Assembly: GCF_007752345.1 (NCBI RefSeq)
Contig: NZ_CP036299.1
Coordinates: 3,683,501 to 3,747,500 of the forward strand
Direction: 5' to 3'
DNA from: Planctopirus ephydatiae
GTDB taxonomy: Bacteria; Planctomycetota; Planctomycetia; Planctomycetales; Planctomycetaceae
Length of the DNA: 64,000 bases
The notes beneath the pieces are model-generated. The model was not told the origin of the DNA, did not search any database, and saw nothing but the letters and a program-made list of their open reading frames with translations. Below, piece by piece: positions 1 to 8,514 of the stretch; position 1 is the stretch's first letter; each line of letters opens with the position of its first letter. The translations under genes and the position numbers were made by a program.

Positions 1-12
1 GATCTGTCGGCG

Positions 13-777
13 ATGTCAGAACTGATCGAAAAAGCGGAACAATTATGGGATGTGCAAATTGAAGGAGAAATTCCTCACGATCTTTTGCCCGCAGGTCATC
101 TCACCAACGTGCTTCTGGCAGATGTTCTCTCACTCATCGCTGCCAATTCCAACCAAACGTTTGTCGTTTCCTCATCGGGCGAGTCCTGCAGATTTCGTCC
201 CCTGCAACCAGATGATCTGACGATCCGCGTTCAATTTCCTGATGTCCCGCAGGACAGGTTACTCAAACTGGCTGCAGATTTACCGCAAATCAAGATCGTG
301 GATCAAAAACCCTTAGTAATCGTTACGGGAACTGAACCAGACTTGAGGCAGCTGTACTGGCTCACACGCGGCAAACCAGAGAGTTCAACCAATGTCTCTC
401 GACCGGCAAATTCGTCTCCGTCTCATGGATTAACGACTGCCGTCGAGCAGGGGAACTCCCAGGGGAAAAAGTCTTCCAAGAAGAAAACACCAGAGAATCC
501 TGCTGGCCTTAATCCTGCCAAACTCAAAATCACACTCAAACCGACACAGACAACTCGACTGGCAGTCCTCGAGCAACTCTCACAAAGTGGAATGGTCATC
601 GAGTACAGCGAGAAAGATTTCATTGCCCAGGGATTACCACTGGATCAAAAAATCGATGTCGTTGCCGAGAGCATTCCATTGGATGAGTTCGTCAAAAGCC
701 TGTTCCCGGTGGGAAAAGTACGGCTTCAGGTCGAGGCGGGAAAACTCATTTTGTCACCCGTCATCGCACAACCCTGA
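13..777 (+). CDS. Hypothetical protein with STN-like (secretin short domain) modules, possibly 5'-truncated
   Basis: The reading frame has no stop between base 1 and the ATG at 13, so the gene may begin left of the window. The 254-residue product has two alpha/beta segments of the kind seen in secretin and TonB short N-terminal (STN) domains: roughly residues 30-110, and residues 170-250, where a pattern of basic strand, helix 'SIPLDEFVKSLFP' and strand 'GKLILSP' is visible. They are joined by a Ser/Lys/Pro-rich linker (about 120-165). No membrane segment is seen in the visible part; an N-terminal anchor could lie outside the window. The gap to the next gene is about 145 bases. The function is unknown; the STN similarity is an inference from pattern, not a proven homology. 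Confidence 0.7.
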   Translation: MSELIEKAEQLWDVQIEGEIPHDLLPAGHLTNVLLADVLSLIAANSNQTFVVSSSGESCRFRPLQPDDLTIRVQFPDVPQDRLLKLAADLPQIKIVDQKPLVIVTGTEPDLRQLYWLTRGKPESSTNVSRPANSSPSHGLTTAVEQGNSQGKKSSKKKTPENPAGLNPAKLKITLKPTQTTRLAVLEQLSQSGMVIEYSEKDFIAQGLPLDQKIDVVAESIPLDEFVKSLFPVGKVRLQVEAGKLILSPVIAQP

Positions 778-921
778 AGTGGAATTCCCTCAGATCTGAG
801 GATCATCTCTAATCCTGTTGATTTTCCAACCTCCCATTTTGTCAGAGATTGAGTTGTCTGTTAGGATCATGTGCTTCTGCCTGGCCATCTCCCTCAATTC
901 GGAACAGAAACAACTTTCACC

Positions 922-1938
922 ATGTCCACCACCAGTTCGCCGACCGTTGTTGTCCATGCCGGTAAGTCGTTCTGGAAAAGCTGGGCTTTCCGTGGCATGG
1001 CAATCATTCTGGGGTTTTCCGTACTCCTCAACATGGGCCTGTATGCCACCTTTCGCGACTATTTTGCCCGTAGTCCGGAAGTCAGTGAGCGATTCCTTTC
1101 GGGTAACTCCTCAACAACGCAGCGGATTGCCGTATTGCGAGTCAGTGGCACGATCATGCCACCACTTACCGAACGCATCATCCGACAGATTGAAGTTGCT
1201 GCCGAAGATGAACGCGTGAAAGGGGTGCTCCTGACGATTGACAGCCCAGGTGGGCTTGTCGCTGACAGCCACCAGATTTACCACGCCCTTGAAAAACTCC
1301 GCGAGAAGAAGCCGATCAGTATTCAAATGAAGCGACTGGCAGCATCCGGCGGATACTACATCGCGATGGGTGCTGGCACCAAAGGGCAGATCTTTGCTGA
1401 ACCAACGACCTGGACCGGTTCGATTGGTGTCATCATTCCCCGGTATGATATGAGCGCACTGGTGGAGAAAATTGGTATCAGTTCGGATCCGCTGAAGACC
1501 GGGGAATTCAAAGACGCACTCAGTCCGTTTCATCCGCTGACAGAAGCTGAGCGAAAAGTCTGGGAAGAAATTCTCAATCAGTCTTTTGAACAGTTCATCG
1601 AGCTGATTGATACCAACCGCGATACTCTCGACCGGGAACAGGCTCGAAAACTCGCCACCGGTCAGATTTATACGGCACGCGACGCGCGAGCCAACGGGAT
1701 GATTGATGAAATTGGATTCGAAGAAGATGCCCTGGCGGCCCTGCAGAAATCGTTAAAGCTGGATCAAGTCCGCGTCGTCGAATATCGCTCACAGCCGCAG
1801 CTTGTCGATCTATTACTCGGAAGCAAAACCGAGAATGTCACAGCGGCTCAATGGCAAGCTCTGGTCGACGCCACAACACCGAGAGCCATGTTCCTTTTCA
1901 GTTGGCTGCCAGGTTTGCCTCAATCTCCAGCTCTTTAA
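922..1938 (+). CDS. sppA: SppA-type signal peptide peptidase (S49 family), membrane-anchored
   Basis: Short-form SppA: a Ser-Lys dyad protease that degrades leftover signal peptides at the outer face of the cytoplasmic membrane. The 338-residue product has one N-terminal membrane segment (about 22-44) and one ClpP/crotonase-like protease domain. Visible family marks are 'DSPGG' near 107, the nucleophile region 'AASGGYY' with Ser near 142, 'TGSIGV', and the general-base region 'TGEFKD' with Lys near 197. The length fits the single-domain (Bacillus-like) form rather than the 67-kDa E. coli form. The ATG at 922 is preferred because it puts the anchor close to the N-terminus; a GTG at 871 preceded by AGGA would add 17 residues. 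The family assignment is secure; the true start is less so. Confidence 0.9.
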   Translation: MSTTSSPTVVVHAGKSFWKSWAFRGMAIILGFSVLLNMGLYATFRDYFARSPEVSERFLSGNSSTTQRIAVLRVSGTIMPPLTERIIRQIEVAAEDERVKGVLLTIDSPGGLVADSHQIYHALEKLREKKPISIQMKRLAASGGYYIAMGAGTKGQIFAEPTTWTGSIGVIIPRYDMSALVEKIGISSDPLKTGEFKDALSPFHPLTEAERKVWEEILNQSFEQFIELIDTNRDTLDREQARKLATGQIYTARDARANGMIDEIGFEEDALAALQKSLKLDQVRVVEYRSQPQLVDLLLGSKTENVTAAQWQALVDATTPRAMFLFSWLPGLPQSPAL

Positions 1939-2022
1939 GTATTTGTCTCAATTTTCCAGCTCATCCTCGACAGACCTTACATCCACGATCAAGCACCATT
2001 CTATCACCAGGATCAGACCGCC

Positions 2023-3318
2023 ATGATTGCGACCAAGAGCTCGCCGATTGATCAACTCTGCGCTCAACTCGATGAGATTGTGCTGATCGATCCCCATTCG
2101 CATATCAACCCTCATGCAGCGGCTTCGAAAAATCTGGGAGATATTCTCGGGTACCATTACTTCACCGAACTGGCCCATTCAGCCGGCATGCCCAGAGAAG
2201 TGATTGAAGCTCCAGGGATAACCGCCAAAGAAAAGGTTGGGCGAATCGTTGAAGGTCTCGCACACCTCGATAACACGATCCAGGTCAAATGGCTGATTGA
2301 ACTGTGCGACCGTTTCTTTGGTTTTCAAGATGATCGACTGACTCCAGACAATTGGGAGGCATTGTACGATCACTCAGAAAAGCTGATGTCGGCACCGGAT
2401 TGGGAGCAAACCATCCTGCAGAAAAGTCGCCTTGAAGCTGTATTTCTGACCAATGATTTTGATGATCCACTCACTGGGTTCGACACCAAAAAATACATTC
2501 CCTGCTTAAGAACGGATGATCTTGTCTTTCATCTGCAGAAGCCTGAAGTCAGGCAAAGACTGGCCAAAGCGACCGGCTTTGATTGTGCAACCCCCGCCAA
2601 GTTGATTCATGCCATCGGGCAACTCTTTACCCATTTCGTTTCCCACGGAGCCAAAGCTTGCGCCATTTCTTTACCACCTGATTTTGAACCGACTCCCGTC
2701 AGTCACGTTGACGCCGAAGGCCCCTTGAGGGCTGCGTATGCAGGCCATATGCTGACGACTGAGCAATCGCAGGTTTTGAGCCGCTTTGTCTTCTGGACAA
2801 TTGCTGAATTCTGCTCAGAGCACCACCTGCCATTTGACCTCATGATCGGGGTTAACCGGCGAGTCTATGAATCCGGTGTCTATCAGGGACAGGATCTGTT
2901 CGATCAACGGGTCTCGCTGTATCAGTACCGCCGCCTGTTCAATGCCTTCCCGAGAGTCAAGTTCCCGATCTCTGTATTGGCGCATGCGAGCAATATGGAA
3001 CTGGTGAGCTATGCGTGGATCTTTCCCAACGTGATTGCGAATGGACACTGGTGGTATTCGAACATTCCTGCGTTCATTGAACCTGATTGCCGCAGCCGTC
3101 TGGAAGCCATTCCTCGCAATAAGAACATTGGCTACTACAGTGACATGTACAAACTGGAGTTTGGCTGGCCGAAGTTCCAGATGTATCGCCGGGTTCTCGC
3201 CAAAGTGCTCTTCGAAGATTTTGTGGTCGGACGCCACTGGTCGGAAGAGAGAGCGGTCGAACTTGGGCGGCAGATCCTTCGAGGCAACGTAGAGACCATC
3301 TTTTCGGGAGCGTGCTAG
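2023..3318 (+). CDS. Uronate (glucuronate) isomerase-like amidohydrolase
   Basis: The 431-residue protein looks like the UxaC/uronate isomerase branch of the amidohydrolase superfamily, which isomerises glucuronate or galacturonate to the ketose in the cytoplasm. The N-terminus has the metal-binding His-x-His in 'DPHSHINP' (His25, His27). Later family-like segments include 'HASNMELVSYAWIFPN' and 'GHWWYSN' near residues 325-350 and a C-terminal 'GYYSDMYKLEFGWPKF'. It is slightly shorter than typical UxaC (about 470). No mannonate or altronate dehydratase, oxidoreductase, KDG kinase or sugar transporter lies nearby, so a role in uronate catabolism is not supported by context and another substrate is possible. 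An 11-bp hairpin starts right after the stop codon. Confidence 0.75.
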   Translation: MIATKSSPIDQLCAQLDEIVLIDPHSHINPHAAASKNLGDILGYHYFTELAHSAGMPREVIEAPGITAKEKVGRIVEGLAHLDNTIQVKWLIELCDRFFGFQDDRLTPDNWEALYDHSEKLMSAPDWEQTILQKSRLEAVFLTNDFDDPLTGFDTKKYIPCLRTDDLVFHLQKPEVRQRLAKATGFDCATPAKLIHAIGQLFTHFVSHGAKACAISLPPDFEPTPVSHVDAEGPLRAAYAGHMLTTEQSQVLSRFVFWTIAEFCSEHHLPFDLMIGVNRRVYESGVYQGQDLFDQRVSLYQYRRLFNAFPRVKFPISVLAHASNMELVSYAWIFPNVIANGHWWYSNIPAFIEPDCRSRLEAIPRNKNIGYYSDMYKLEFGWPKFQMYRRVLAKVLFEDFVVGRHWSEERAVELGRQILRGNVETIFSGAC

Positions 3319-3345
3319 AAGTTCATTCATAGTCTGAATGAACTT
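3319..3345 (+). terminator. Hairpin directly after the isomerase-like gene
   Basis: AAGTTCATTCA (3319-3329) and TGAATGAACTT (3335-3345) are perfect 11-bp arms around a 5-base loop, and begin at the base after the stop codon. No T-run follows, so it may be a Rho-dependent stop or an mRNA 3'-end stabiliser rather than a classical intrinsic terminator. Confidence 0.5.
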
Positions 3346-3506
3346 GCCAGCCGAAATTCTGATGTTGAGTCCGGGAAATCAGGGCAATCGAGCCGCCCGC
3401 GACTTGGAGATGTGGTCATTTGTCCTTAGAATGCCGTTATTCTTTTCTTCATCACGACTGATCAGCATTTTTGATCCTTACTTCTCTTGCCTTTCCGGAG
3501 TCGAAC

Positions 3507-5207
3507 ATGGCCAAATTGCTCCTGCTTCAAGGAGGGGAAGCCACCCCTTATGAAATCGCTGGTGGCGAAGTGGTGCTGGGGCGACATCCTGAATGCTCGA
3601 TCCAGATCAACTCGAACATGGTTTCCCGCAAGCATGCTCGAGTCTTTTCTCACGATGATGGCTTCGTCATTGAGGATCTCGGGAGTGGTAACGGCACGTT
3701 CCTGAATGGCAAAAAACTCGAAGCAGCGACAAAAATCAAAGATGGCGACCGCATTAAGCTGGGTCCCATTCTCCTGCGATTTGAAGATCCGGATAATCCT
3801 GCCAGTCGCCCCGCGCTGGCTCCAGGAAGTGGAGTCAGCGGAGCCGGAAACCAGGCAGCTACAGCGACTTTCAATCTCGAGTTTGCCTCTGGCGATGACG
3901 ATGTCGCCACTGTGATGGGAACATCCGGGCGTGTTGAAGGGTTTGGCGCCCTGGAAGTTCAACCCGAAGCCAAACTGAAGGCCGTGCTCGAAATCAGCCG
4001 TGCCTTAGCAGGCAGCACTGATCTTGATGGATTGCTCCCCAAGATACTCGACACGCTGTTCAATATCTTTCCACATGCGGATCGTGGCGTTGTTCTCTTC
4101 AAAGAAGACGATGGCAAACTCATTCCGCGAGCGATTAAACATCGTCGCTCAGACGAAGATGAATCGGTGAAATTGAGCCGGACAGTTCTTAACACTGTGC
4201 TCGAGCAGAAAACAGGGATTCTTTCGGCAGACGCAACGAACGATTCTCGTTTTGAAGCCAGCGAATCAATCTCGGCTCTCACCATCCGCTCGATGATGGC
4301 TGTCCCCATGCTGAGCGTCGCCGGTGATGTTCTGGGTGTGATTCATATCGATACTCAGAATGCCTTCAACCAGTTTAAAAAAGATGACCTCGATCTGTTG
4401 ATCGCGGTTGCTGGTCAGGCGGGTCTTTCTTATGAAACCGCTCGACTCATGGTGACGGCTCTGGAAAAACAGAAGCAGGACCGTGAAATGCAGATTGCCG
4501 CCAATGTGCAACTGGCCCTGCTGCCGGAAAGTCTTCCCAAAGTCGATGGTTACCAGTTCTACGCCTCTTACGATTCGGCACAGGCAGTAGGTGGCGATTA
4601 CTACGACTGCATGCAACTCGAAGGTGATCGCGTCTTCTTTGCTTTTGGCGATGTGGCAGGGAAGGGTGTGCCCGCTTCACTGGTCATGTCCCGAATTTCC
4701 AGCGTCGTGCAGAACGTGATGGCCTTCGTGACAGACGTTGGCGTCGCTGTCGGACGAATTAATAATCAGATGTGTGCAAAAGCTGTCGAAGGCCGGTTTG
4801 TGACCTTCGTCCTGGGCGTCATTCATACGCAAACGGGCGAAATGTCTCTCGTAAATGCCGGCCACATGCCCATCATGATCCGCAAGGCCGATGGGACAGT
4901 CGAAGAATTCGGAGCCGAAGCCGTCGGTATTCCTTTAGGGGTCATGGAAGATTACCCCTTCGATGTGGTCACGAGACAAATTGCACCAGGCGAGACATGC
5001 CTGATCTACACCGATGGTGTCAGTGAGGCCATGAATCACAACAGTGATCTTTACGGCATTGAACGGATTCGCGAACTGATGCATGCCCACGGGCATGAAG
5101 GGGCCGAAGAGTTAGGACGGACGATCCTGCAGGATGTCCGCCGCCATGCCAATGGCCGTCCCCAGAACGACGACATCACTCTGATGGTCTTCAGCCGACT
5201 GGGCTGA
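3507..5207 (+). CDS. FHA-GAF-PP2C (RsbU/SpoIIE-type) serine phosphatase
   Basis: The 566-residue signalling protein has three recognisable parts. An FHA domain (about 1-95) has the phosphothreonine-binding marks 'LGRHPECSI', 'SRKHARV' and '[10 protein letters not shown]'. A GAF domain lies at about 150-320. A C-terminal SpoIIE/RsbU-type PP2C phosphatase (about 345-566) has acidic metal-binding motifs 'GGDYYDC', '[12 protein letters not shown]', 'YTDGVSEA' and 'NDDITLMV'. Members dephosphorylate anti-sigma antagonists or other Ser/Thr phosphoproteins; FHA would dock it to a phosphoprotein, plausibly a Hanks kinase substrate, and three such kinases are in this window. No anti-sigma or antagonist gene is adjacent. 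ATG 3507 is chosen because CGGAG lies about 6 bases upstream and the FHA domain starts immediately. The gene ends at a strong terminator. Confidence 0.9.
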   Translation: MAKLLLLQGGEATPYEIAGGEVVLGRHPECSIQINSNMVSRKHARVFSHDDGFVIEDLGSGNGTFLNGKKLEAATKIKDGDRIKLGPILLRFEDPDNPASRPALAPGSGVSGAGNQAATATFNLEFASGDDDVATVMGTSGRVEGFGALEVQPEAKLKAVLEISRALAGSTDLDGLLPKILDTLFNIFPHADRGVVLFKEDDGKLIPRAIKHRRSDEDESVKLSRTVLNTVLEQKTGILSADATNDSRFEASESISALTIRSMMAVPMLSVAGDVLGVIHIDTQNAFNQFKKDDLDLLIAVAGQAGLSYETARLMVTALEKQKQDREMQIAANVQLALLPESLPKVDGYQFYASYDSAQAVGGDYYDCMQLEGDRVFFAFGDVAGKGVPASLVMSRISSVVQNVMAFVTDVGVAVGRINNQMCAKAVEGRFVTFVLGVIHTQTGEMSLVNAGHMPIMIRKADGTVEEFGAEAVGIPLGVMEDYPFDVVTRQIAPGETCLIYTDGVSEAMNHNSDLYGIERIRELMHAHGHEGAEELGRTILQDVRRHANGRPQNDDITLMVFSRLG

Positions 5208-5224
5208 AATGGTTATTGAATGTG

Positions 5225-5276
5225 AACAGCGTCGGAAAGATGATTCGAACATCATCCCTCCGACGCTGTTTTCGTT
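5225..5276 (+). terminator. Intrinsic terminator of the FHA-GAF-PP2C gene
   Basis: AACAGCGTCGG (5225-5235) pairs with CCGACGCTGTT (5260-5270). An inner stem GATGAT/ATCATC (5239-5244/5251-5256) extends it, and TTCGTT follows. It lies 18 bases after the stop codon. Confidence 0.85.
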
Positions 5277-5348
5277 AGCAAATATCTCACTTCAACTTTT
5301 TAAGCTATGGGCATCCCCGAGATTAATAATGCGTGAAGGAGAAGAGAC

Positions 5349-5375
5349 GCATGCTTGCTCAGAGCCGCAAGCATG
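5349..5375 (-). terminator. Terminator-like hairpin after the esterase-SMP30 gene
   Basis: CATGCTTGC (5350-5358) and GCAAGCATG (5367-5375) form a perfect 9-bp stem with an 8-base loop, 34 bases past the stop of the minus-strand gene. The tract after it on the minus strand is only mildly T-rich, so this is tentative. Confidence 0.4.
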
Positions 5376-5408
5376 GCACACAAATCAATCTGAATTCTGA
5401 AATTCGTA

Positions 5409-7154
5409 TCACAGCCGAGGCGCTGCCGGTTTGATGGGTGACTGCCAGGCATTGGCCCCTGAGACTTTGATCTTCCGCTTGTAAACCCGATCACCTGCAG
5501 TGATGAACAGCGTATCAAACTCGGCGCCACCAAAAGTCAGATTCGAGACTTTCCCATTGGGTGAAGGAATGATGCAATTCACCCGGCCTGCCTGATCGCA
5601 GACCTGTAGCCCCATTCGAGTTGCGACCCACAATCGGCCATTCTTGTCGGTTCTCATACCATCGGCGCCACTGTCGTCAGCAGTATCTGGCATGTGCAGA
5701 TGGTAGTACTTCTGTTTGTACGAGAGTGTTCCATCCGCCTGGATCTGATAGCTGTAAACCCAGTGTGATTTGGAGTCCGAGACATACAGCAGGCTTTGAT
5801 CGGGAGAGACCGTAATCCCATTGGAGAATTTGAGCCCGGTATCAACCACTTTGGCTTCACCTGACTTGGGAATGAACCAGATCTTGCTCGGCTCAGTCCC
5901 TGACCAGCCCGGCTCTGTCACATAGATATTCCCATTGTTCAGGACAACCAGATCGTTTCCGCGGAATCCTTTGGCGATCTCTGTCACCTTCCCATCAGGA
6001 CTGGTCGCCACAATCTGTCTGGATTGACCAGCCACCGTATACAGTCTGCCATCAGGGCCAAAGGCCTGTCCGTCTCCGTTATTAGTCTCTTTACGAAAAA
6101 CTTCAACACCCTGGCTGCCAACTTTGTAGGTCGTCGAGTTCGGAACATCATTGAAAAAGACTTCGCCCTGGGCATTGACTGCCGGGCCTTCGGTGAATTT
6201 GTAGCCTTCGCCAACCAGTTCCCACTCTTCGCCAGGAATGAGAATCTCCTGCAATTGCGGAGAGCCCTTGCCAACTTTGATACCTGCGGCATGATCCTTC
6301 CAGAGCCATTTCATCGCCTCGGGAAAAATCTCTGTCGCGTGCTTGCCATTGTGGCCACCATCACCCCAGGAATGGTTCACTTCATAACCGGCGAAGACGA
6401 GTGATCGCTCCATGGCCTGATTCGCTATCCACCAGTCGCCGCCATAAATGTTCAGATCATTTGTGCCGTCTTCGAGAAAGACTCTCAAAGGTTTCGGTTC
6501 GTACTTGCGAATCAATGTCGGATAGTTCTGGCCTCCGCGCAGACCGACATAAGTTCCAATGGCACTGAAGACCCGGCGGAAGGAGTCGGGGCGTTCCCAG
6601 GCGACTGTCCAGGCGCAAATGGCACCACTGCTGGAACCACCAATCGCACGATCATGCGGGTCTTTCGAAAGCTTGATCGGCCGACCATCACTGGTTTTCA
6701 GTTTTTCGACTTCGGGCAACAGTTCGTCGATCAGGAATCGGGCATAACCATCACCGAGGCCATCATATTCATAGCTGCGATTGAAACGATCGAGCTGGGT
6801 TTCCCCGTTGACTGCGGGAACCTTCCCGTGCATGACGAAGACACCAATCGTGACTGGCATGTCGCCCGAAGCAATCAGTTGATCAAACACAGCCGGTGCG
6901 TTGTATTGAATTCCATCCTGATTCACGTAGAGTGCTGCGGGCTTTTCGCCCGTATACTGCTGAGGAACGTAGACCCAGAAATCCCGTACAGTTCCCGGAA
7001 AGATTTTGCTGGAACGAAACTGGTGCTTCGTCACCTCGCCTTTAGGAACATCGGCAGCAGAGGCTGCATGAGAAACCAGACTTTGAAGCAGTACAAAACC
7101 CACAAATACCGCGCACGCGGTTTTCATCCATCGGCTCAACACGACACCCATCAT
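5409..7154 (-). CDS. Secreted esterase fused to an SMP-30/gluconolactonase-like propeller
   Basis: The 581-residue exported protein has a hydrophobic leader (about 10-34, Ala-rich end 'SHAASAA'). The first half (about 40-300) is a putative esterase of the enterochelin-esterase/esterase D fold with nucleophile elbow 'GGSSSG' (near 174), an acid region 'LEDGTNDLN' and a candidate catalytic His in 'GDGGHNGKHA'. The second half (about 305-575) is a six-bladed propeller of the SMP-30/gluconolactonase/LRE type, with 'FTEGPAVNAQGEVFFNDV', 'NDLVVLNNGNIYVTEP', 'FSNGITVSPDQSLLYVSD' and 'GADGMRTDKNGRLWVA'. The pairing suggests sequential cleavage of ester and lactone bonds on an extracellular polysaccharide; that is inference. 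An alpha/beta hydrolase gene lies upstream on the same strand, 144 bases away. Confidence 0.85.
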   Translation of the reverse strand: MMGVVLSRWMKTACAVFVGFVLLQSLVSHAASAADVPKGEVTKHQFRSSKIFPGTVRDFWVYVPQQYTGEKPAALYVNQDGIQYNAPAVFDQLIASGDMPVTIGVFVMHGKVPAVNGETQLDRFNRSYEYDGLGDGYARFLIDELLPEVEKLKTSDGRPIKLSKDPHDRAIGGSSSGAICAWTVAWERPDSFRRVFSAIGTYVGLRGGQNYPTLIRKYEPKPLRVFLEDGTNDLNIYGGDWWIANQAMERSLVFAGYEVNHSWGDGGHNGKHATEIFPEAMKWLWKDHAAGIKVGKGSPQLQEILIPGEEWELVGEGYKFTEGPAVNAQGEVFFNDVPNSTTYKVGSQGVEVFRKETNNGDGQAFGPDGRLYTVAGQSRQIVATSPDGKVTEIAKGFRGNDLVVLNNGNIYVTEPGWSGTEPSKIWFIPKSGEAKVVDTGLKFSNGITVSPDQSLLYVSDSKSHWVYSYQIQADGTLSYKQKYYHLHMPDTADDSGADGMRTDKNGRLWVATRMGLQVCDQAGRVNCIIPSPNGKVSNLTFGGAEFDTLFITAGDRVYKRKIKVSGANAWQSPIKPAAPRL

Positions 7155-7298
7155 CTTTGGACTCCTCGCAACACATCAGTCATTCACGATGCGTCCAAAG
7201 TCTAGCAGGATTGCGATTTCAATTCCTCATGATCGATGAGCAATCCGCTGATCCACATCAATCTGCAGGTTAACAGTGGCTTCGCGCTGCGACAGGAA

Positions 7299-8354
7299 TC
7301 AATTCCTGGTGGCGAACTGCCATTGATCGGCCTGTTCGAGAACAGCTTTCGCTCCGTTACCTTGCAGCCATTTTTTGGCCTGATCATCATCTCTCAAGTA
7401 ATAATCCCAGAAGGCGGTCGTCAGCGAGAGAATCACTTTGTGATGATTGGGATTCCGTCCCGTCCCTCGCAAAGTACGAATGCGCGGTTCTCGTTCACTG
7501 AAGACCGAATGCTCCGCTCCCTCGAGAACGAGTTCATAGCGATCGATGGTTTCGGGCAGGGCAGGGTAGACCTTCCGCCGAGATTCAGGCGTCTGCCCAC
7601 CCACCGGAGAATCGTCTTTGGTTCCCGTCATCAACAGTAGCGGACGATCGACTCGCCGGAAGGCCTCTTGGGGTGAACCTGCCAGAGGAATGGATGGGCT
7701 GTAGGCAATCCCGCCTGTGATCTCGGGCACCTTGAACTGATTTCCAACCCGTGCATTCCCCTGTCCCAGCACTCCCTGCGTGGTCTGTGCCCCAAAGGAA
7801 TGCCCTGACATCCCGATTCGATCCAAATCCATGCGACCTTTCAGAGGATGGCCAGCCAGTTTGTTCCACTGAGCTAACGCACCGACCAGGGCTTTGACGT
7901 CCTCACAGCGAAGCTTGAGATTCTCATAATTGGCGGCCTGCTGCATGGCGGGCATGATTTCGGCTGGCTTCCTTCCCTTCCAGACCGATTCGTCACTTCC
8001 GGGATGCTGCATAAAAATGCAGACATAACCGCGCCCGGCCAGATGTTCCCCCAGGTAGCGATTGTTATCACACGAGCCGCCCAATCCATGACTGAAAAGT
8101 ACAACTGGTTGAGGCTCAATGTTTTCCGGCAGATAGAAGCGCAGGGGAATCGTTCGTGAGCGTGCCGTATCAACCAACGAATGAGTTTCGGTCGAAACTT
8201 TTCCACTCGTCGTCAGTGGCGAATAATCAGCGCCTGAGGCAGCCCGGAAAGTGAGTGAGGTCGAGGAAATCGAACACAAAGCAGCGATCATCAAGAAAAA
8301 TTGATGGGTTATGCTCACGGGAGTCCGCCTGTTCCAGAAAGGAATTGGATTCAA
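7299..8354 (-). CDS. Exported alpha/beta hydrolase (PAF-acetylhydrolase/dienelactone-hydrolase-like)
   Basis: The 351-residue alpha/beta hydrolase has an N-terminal signal sequence (hydrophobic stretch about 18-42, cleavage likely near 'AASGAD'). 'VLFSHGLGGSCDNNRY' gives the oxyanion-hole region, 'IGMSGHSFGAQTT' the GxSxG nucleophile elbow, 'LLMTGTKDDSPV' the acid region and 'GAEHSVF' the likely catalytic His. This order fits chlorophyllase-like, PAF-acetylhydrolase-like or dienelactone hydrolase-like families; the substrate cannot be read. It lies upstream of and co-oriented with the esterase-SMP30 fusion, so both may belong to one secreted hydrolase unit. An internal ATG at the start of the hydrophobic stretch is an alternative start. 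Confidence 0.85.
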   Translation of the reverse strand: MNPIPFWNRRTPVSITHQFFLMIAALCSISSTSLTFRAASGADYSPLTTSGKVSTETHSLVDTARSRTIPLRFYLPENIEPQPVVLFSHGLGGSCDNNRYLGEHLAGRGYVCIFMQHPGSDESVWKGRKPAEIMPAMQQAANYENLKLRCEDVKALVGALAQWNKLAGHPLKGRMDLDRIGMSGHSFGAQTTQGVLGQGNARVGNQFKVPEITGGIAYSPSIPLAGSPQEAFRRVDRPLLLMTGTKDDSPVGGQTPESRRKVYPALPETIDRYELVLEGAEHSVFSEREPRIRTLRGTGRNPNHHKVILSLTTAFWDYYLRDDDQAKKWLQGNGAKAVLEQADQWQFATRN

Positions 8355-8514
8355 AGCTGGCAGCAGTGCGATTGCAACGTGCTGAGCAACTCATACTTAT
8401 TCAATTCCGATCTTCGAACGCGGTTTCGCACCAAATGCATGCTTTGGAAAAAGAAGAGGTTCAAATCGCAGCATCAACACATCGATGGGCGAAACTGTTT
8501 ACCGGCACAAATCA

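Noticed and set aside
788-801. 14-bp palindrome CCTCAGATCTGAGG after the STN-like gene
   Set aside because: It has no loop for a stable hairpin and no T-run; it is noted only as a possible chance palindrome.
2815-3330. A 171-codon minus-strand ORF over the end of the isomerase-like gene
   Set aside because: The plus-strand frame carries conserved motifs; the reverse frame has none.
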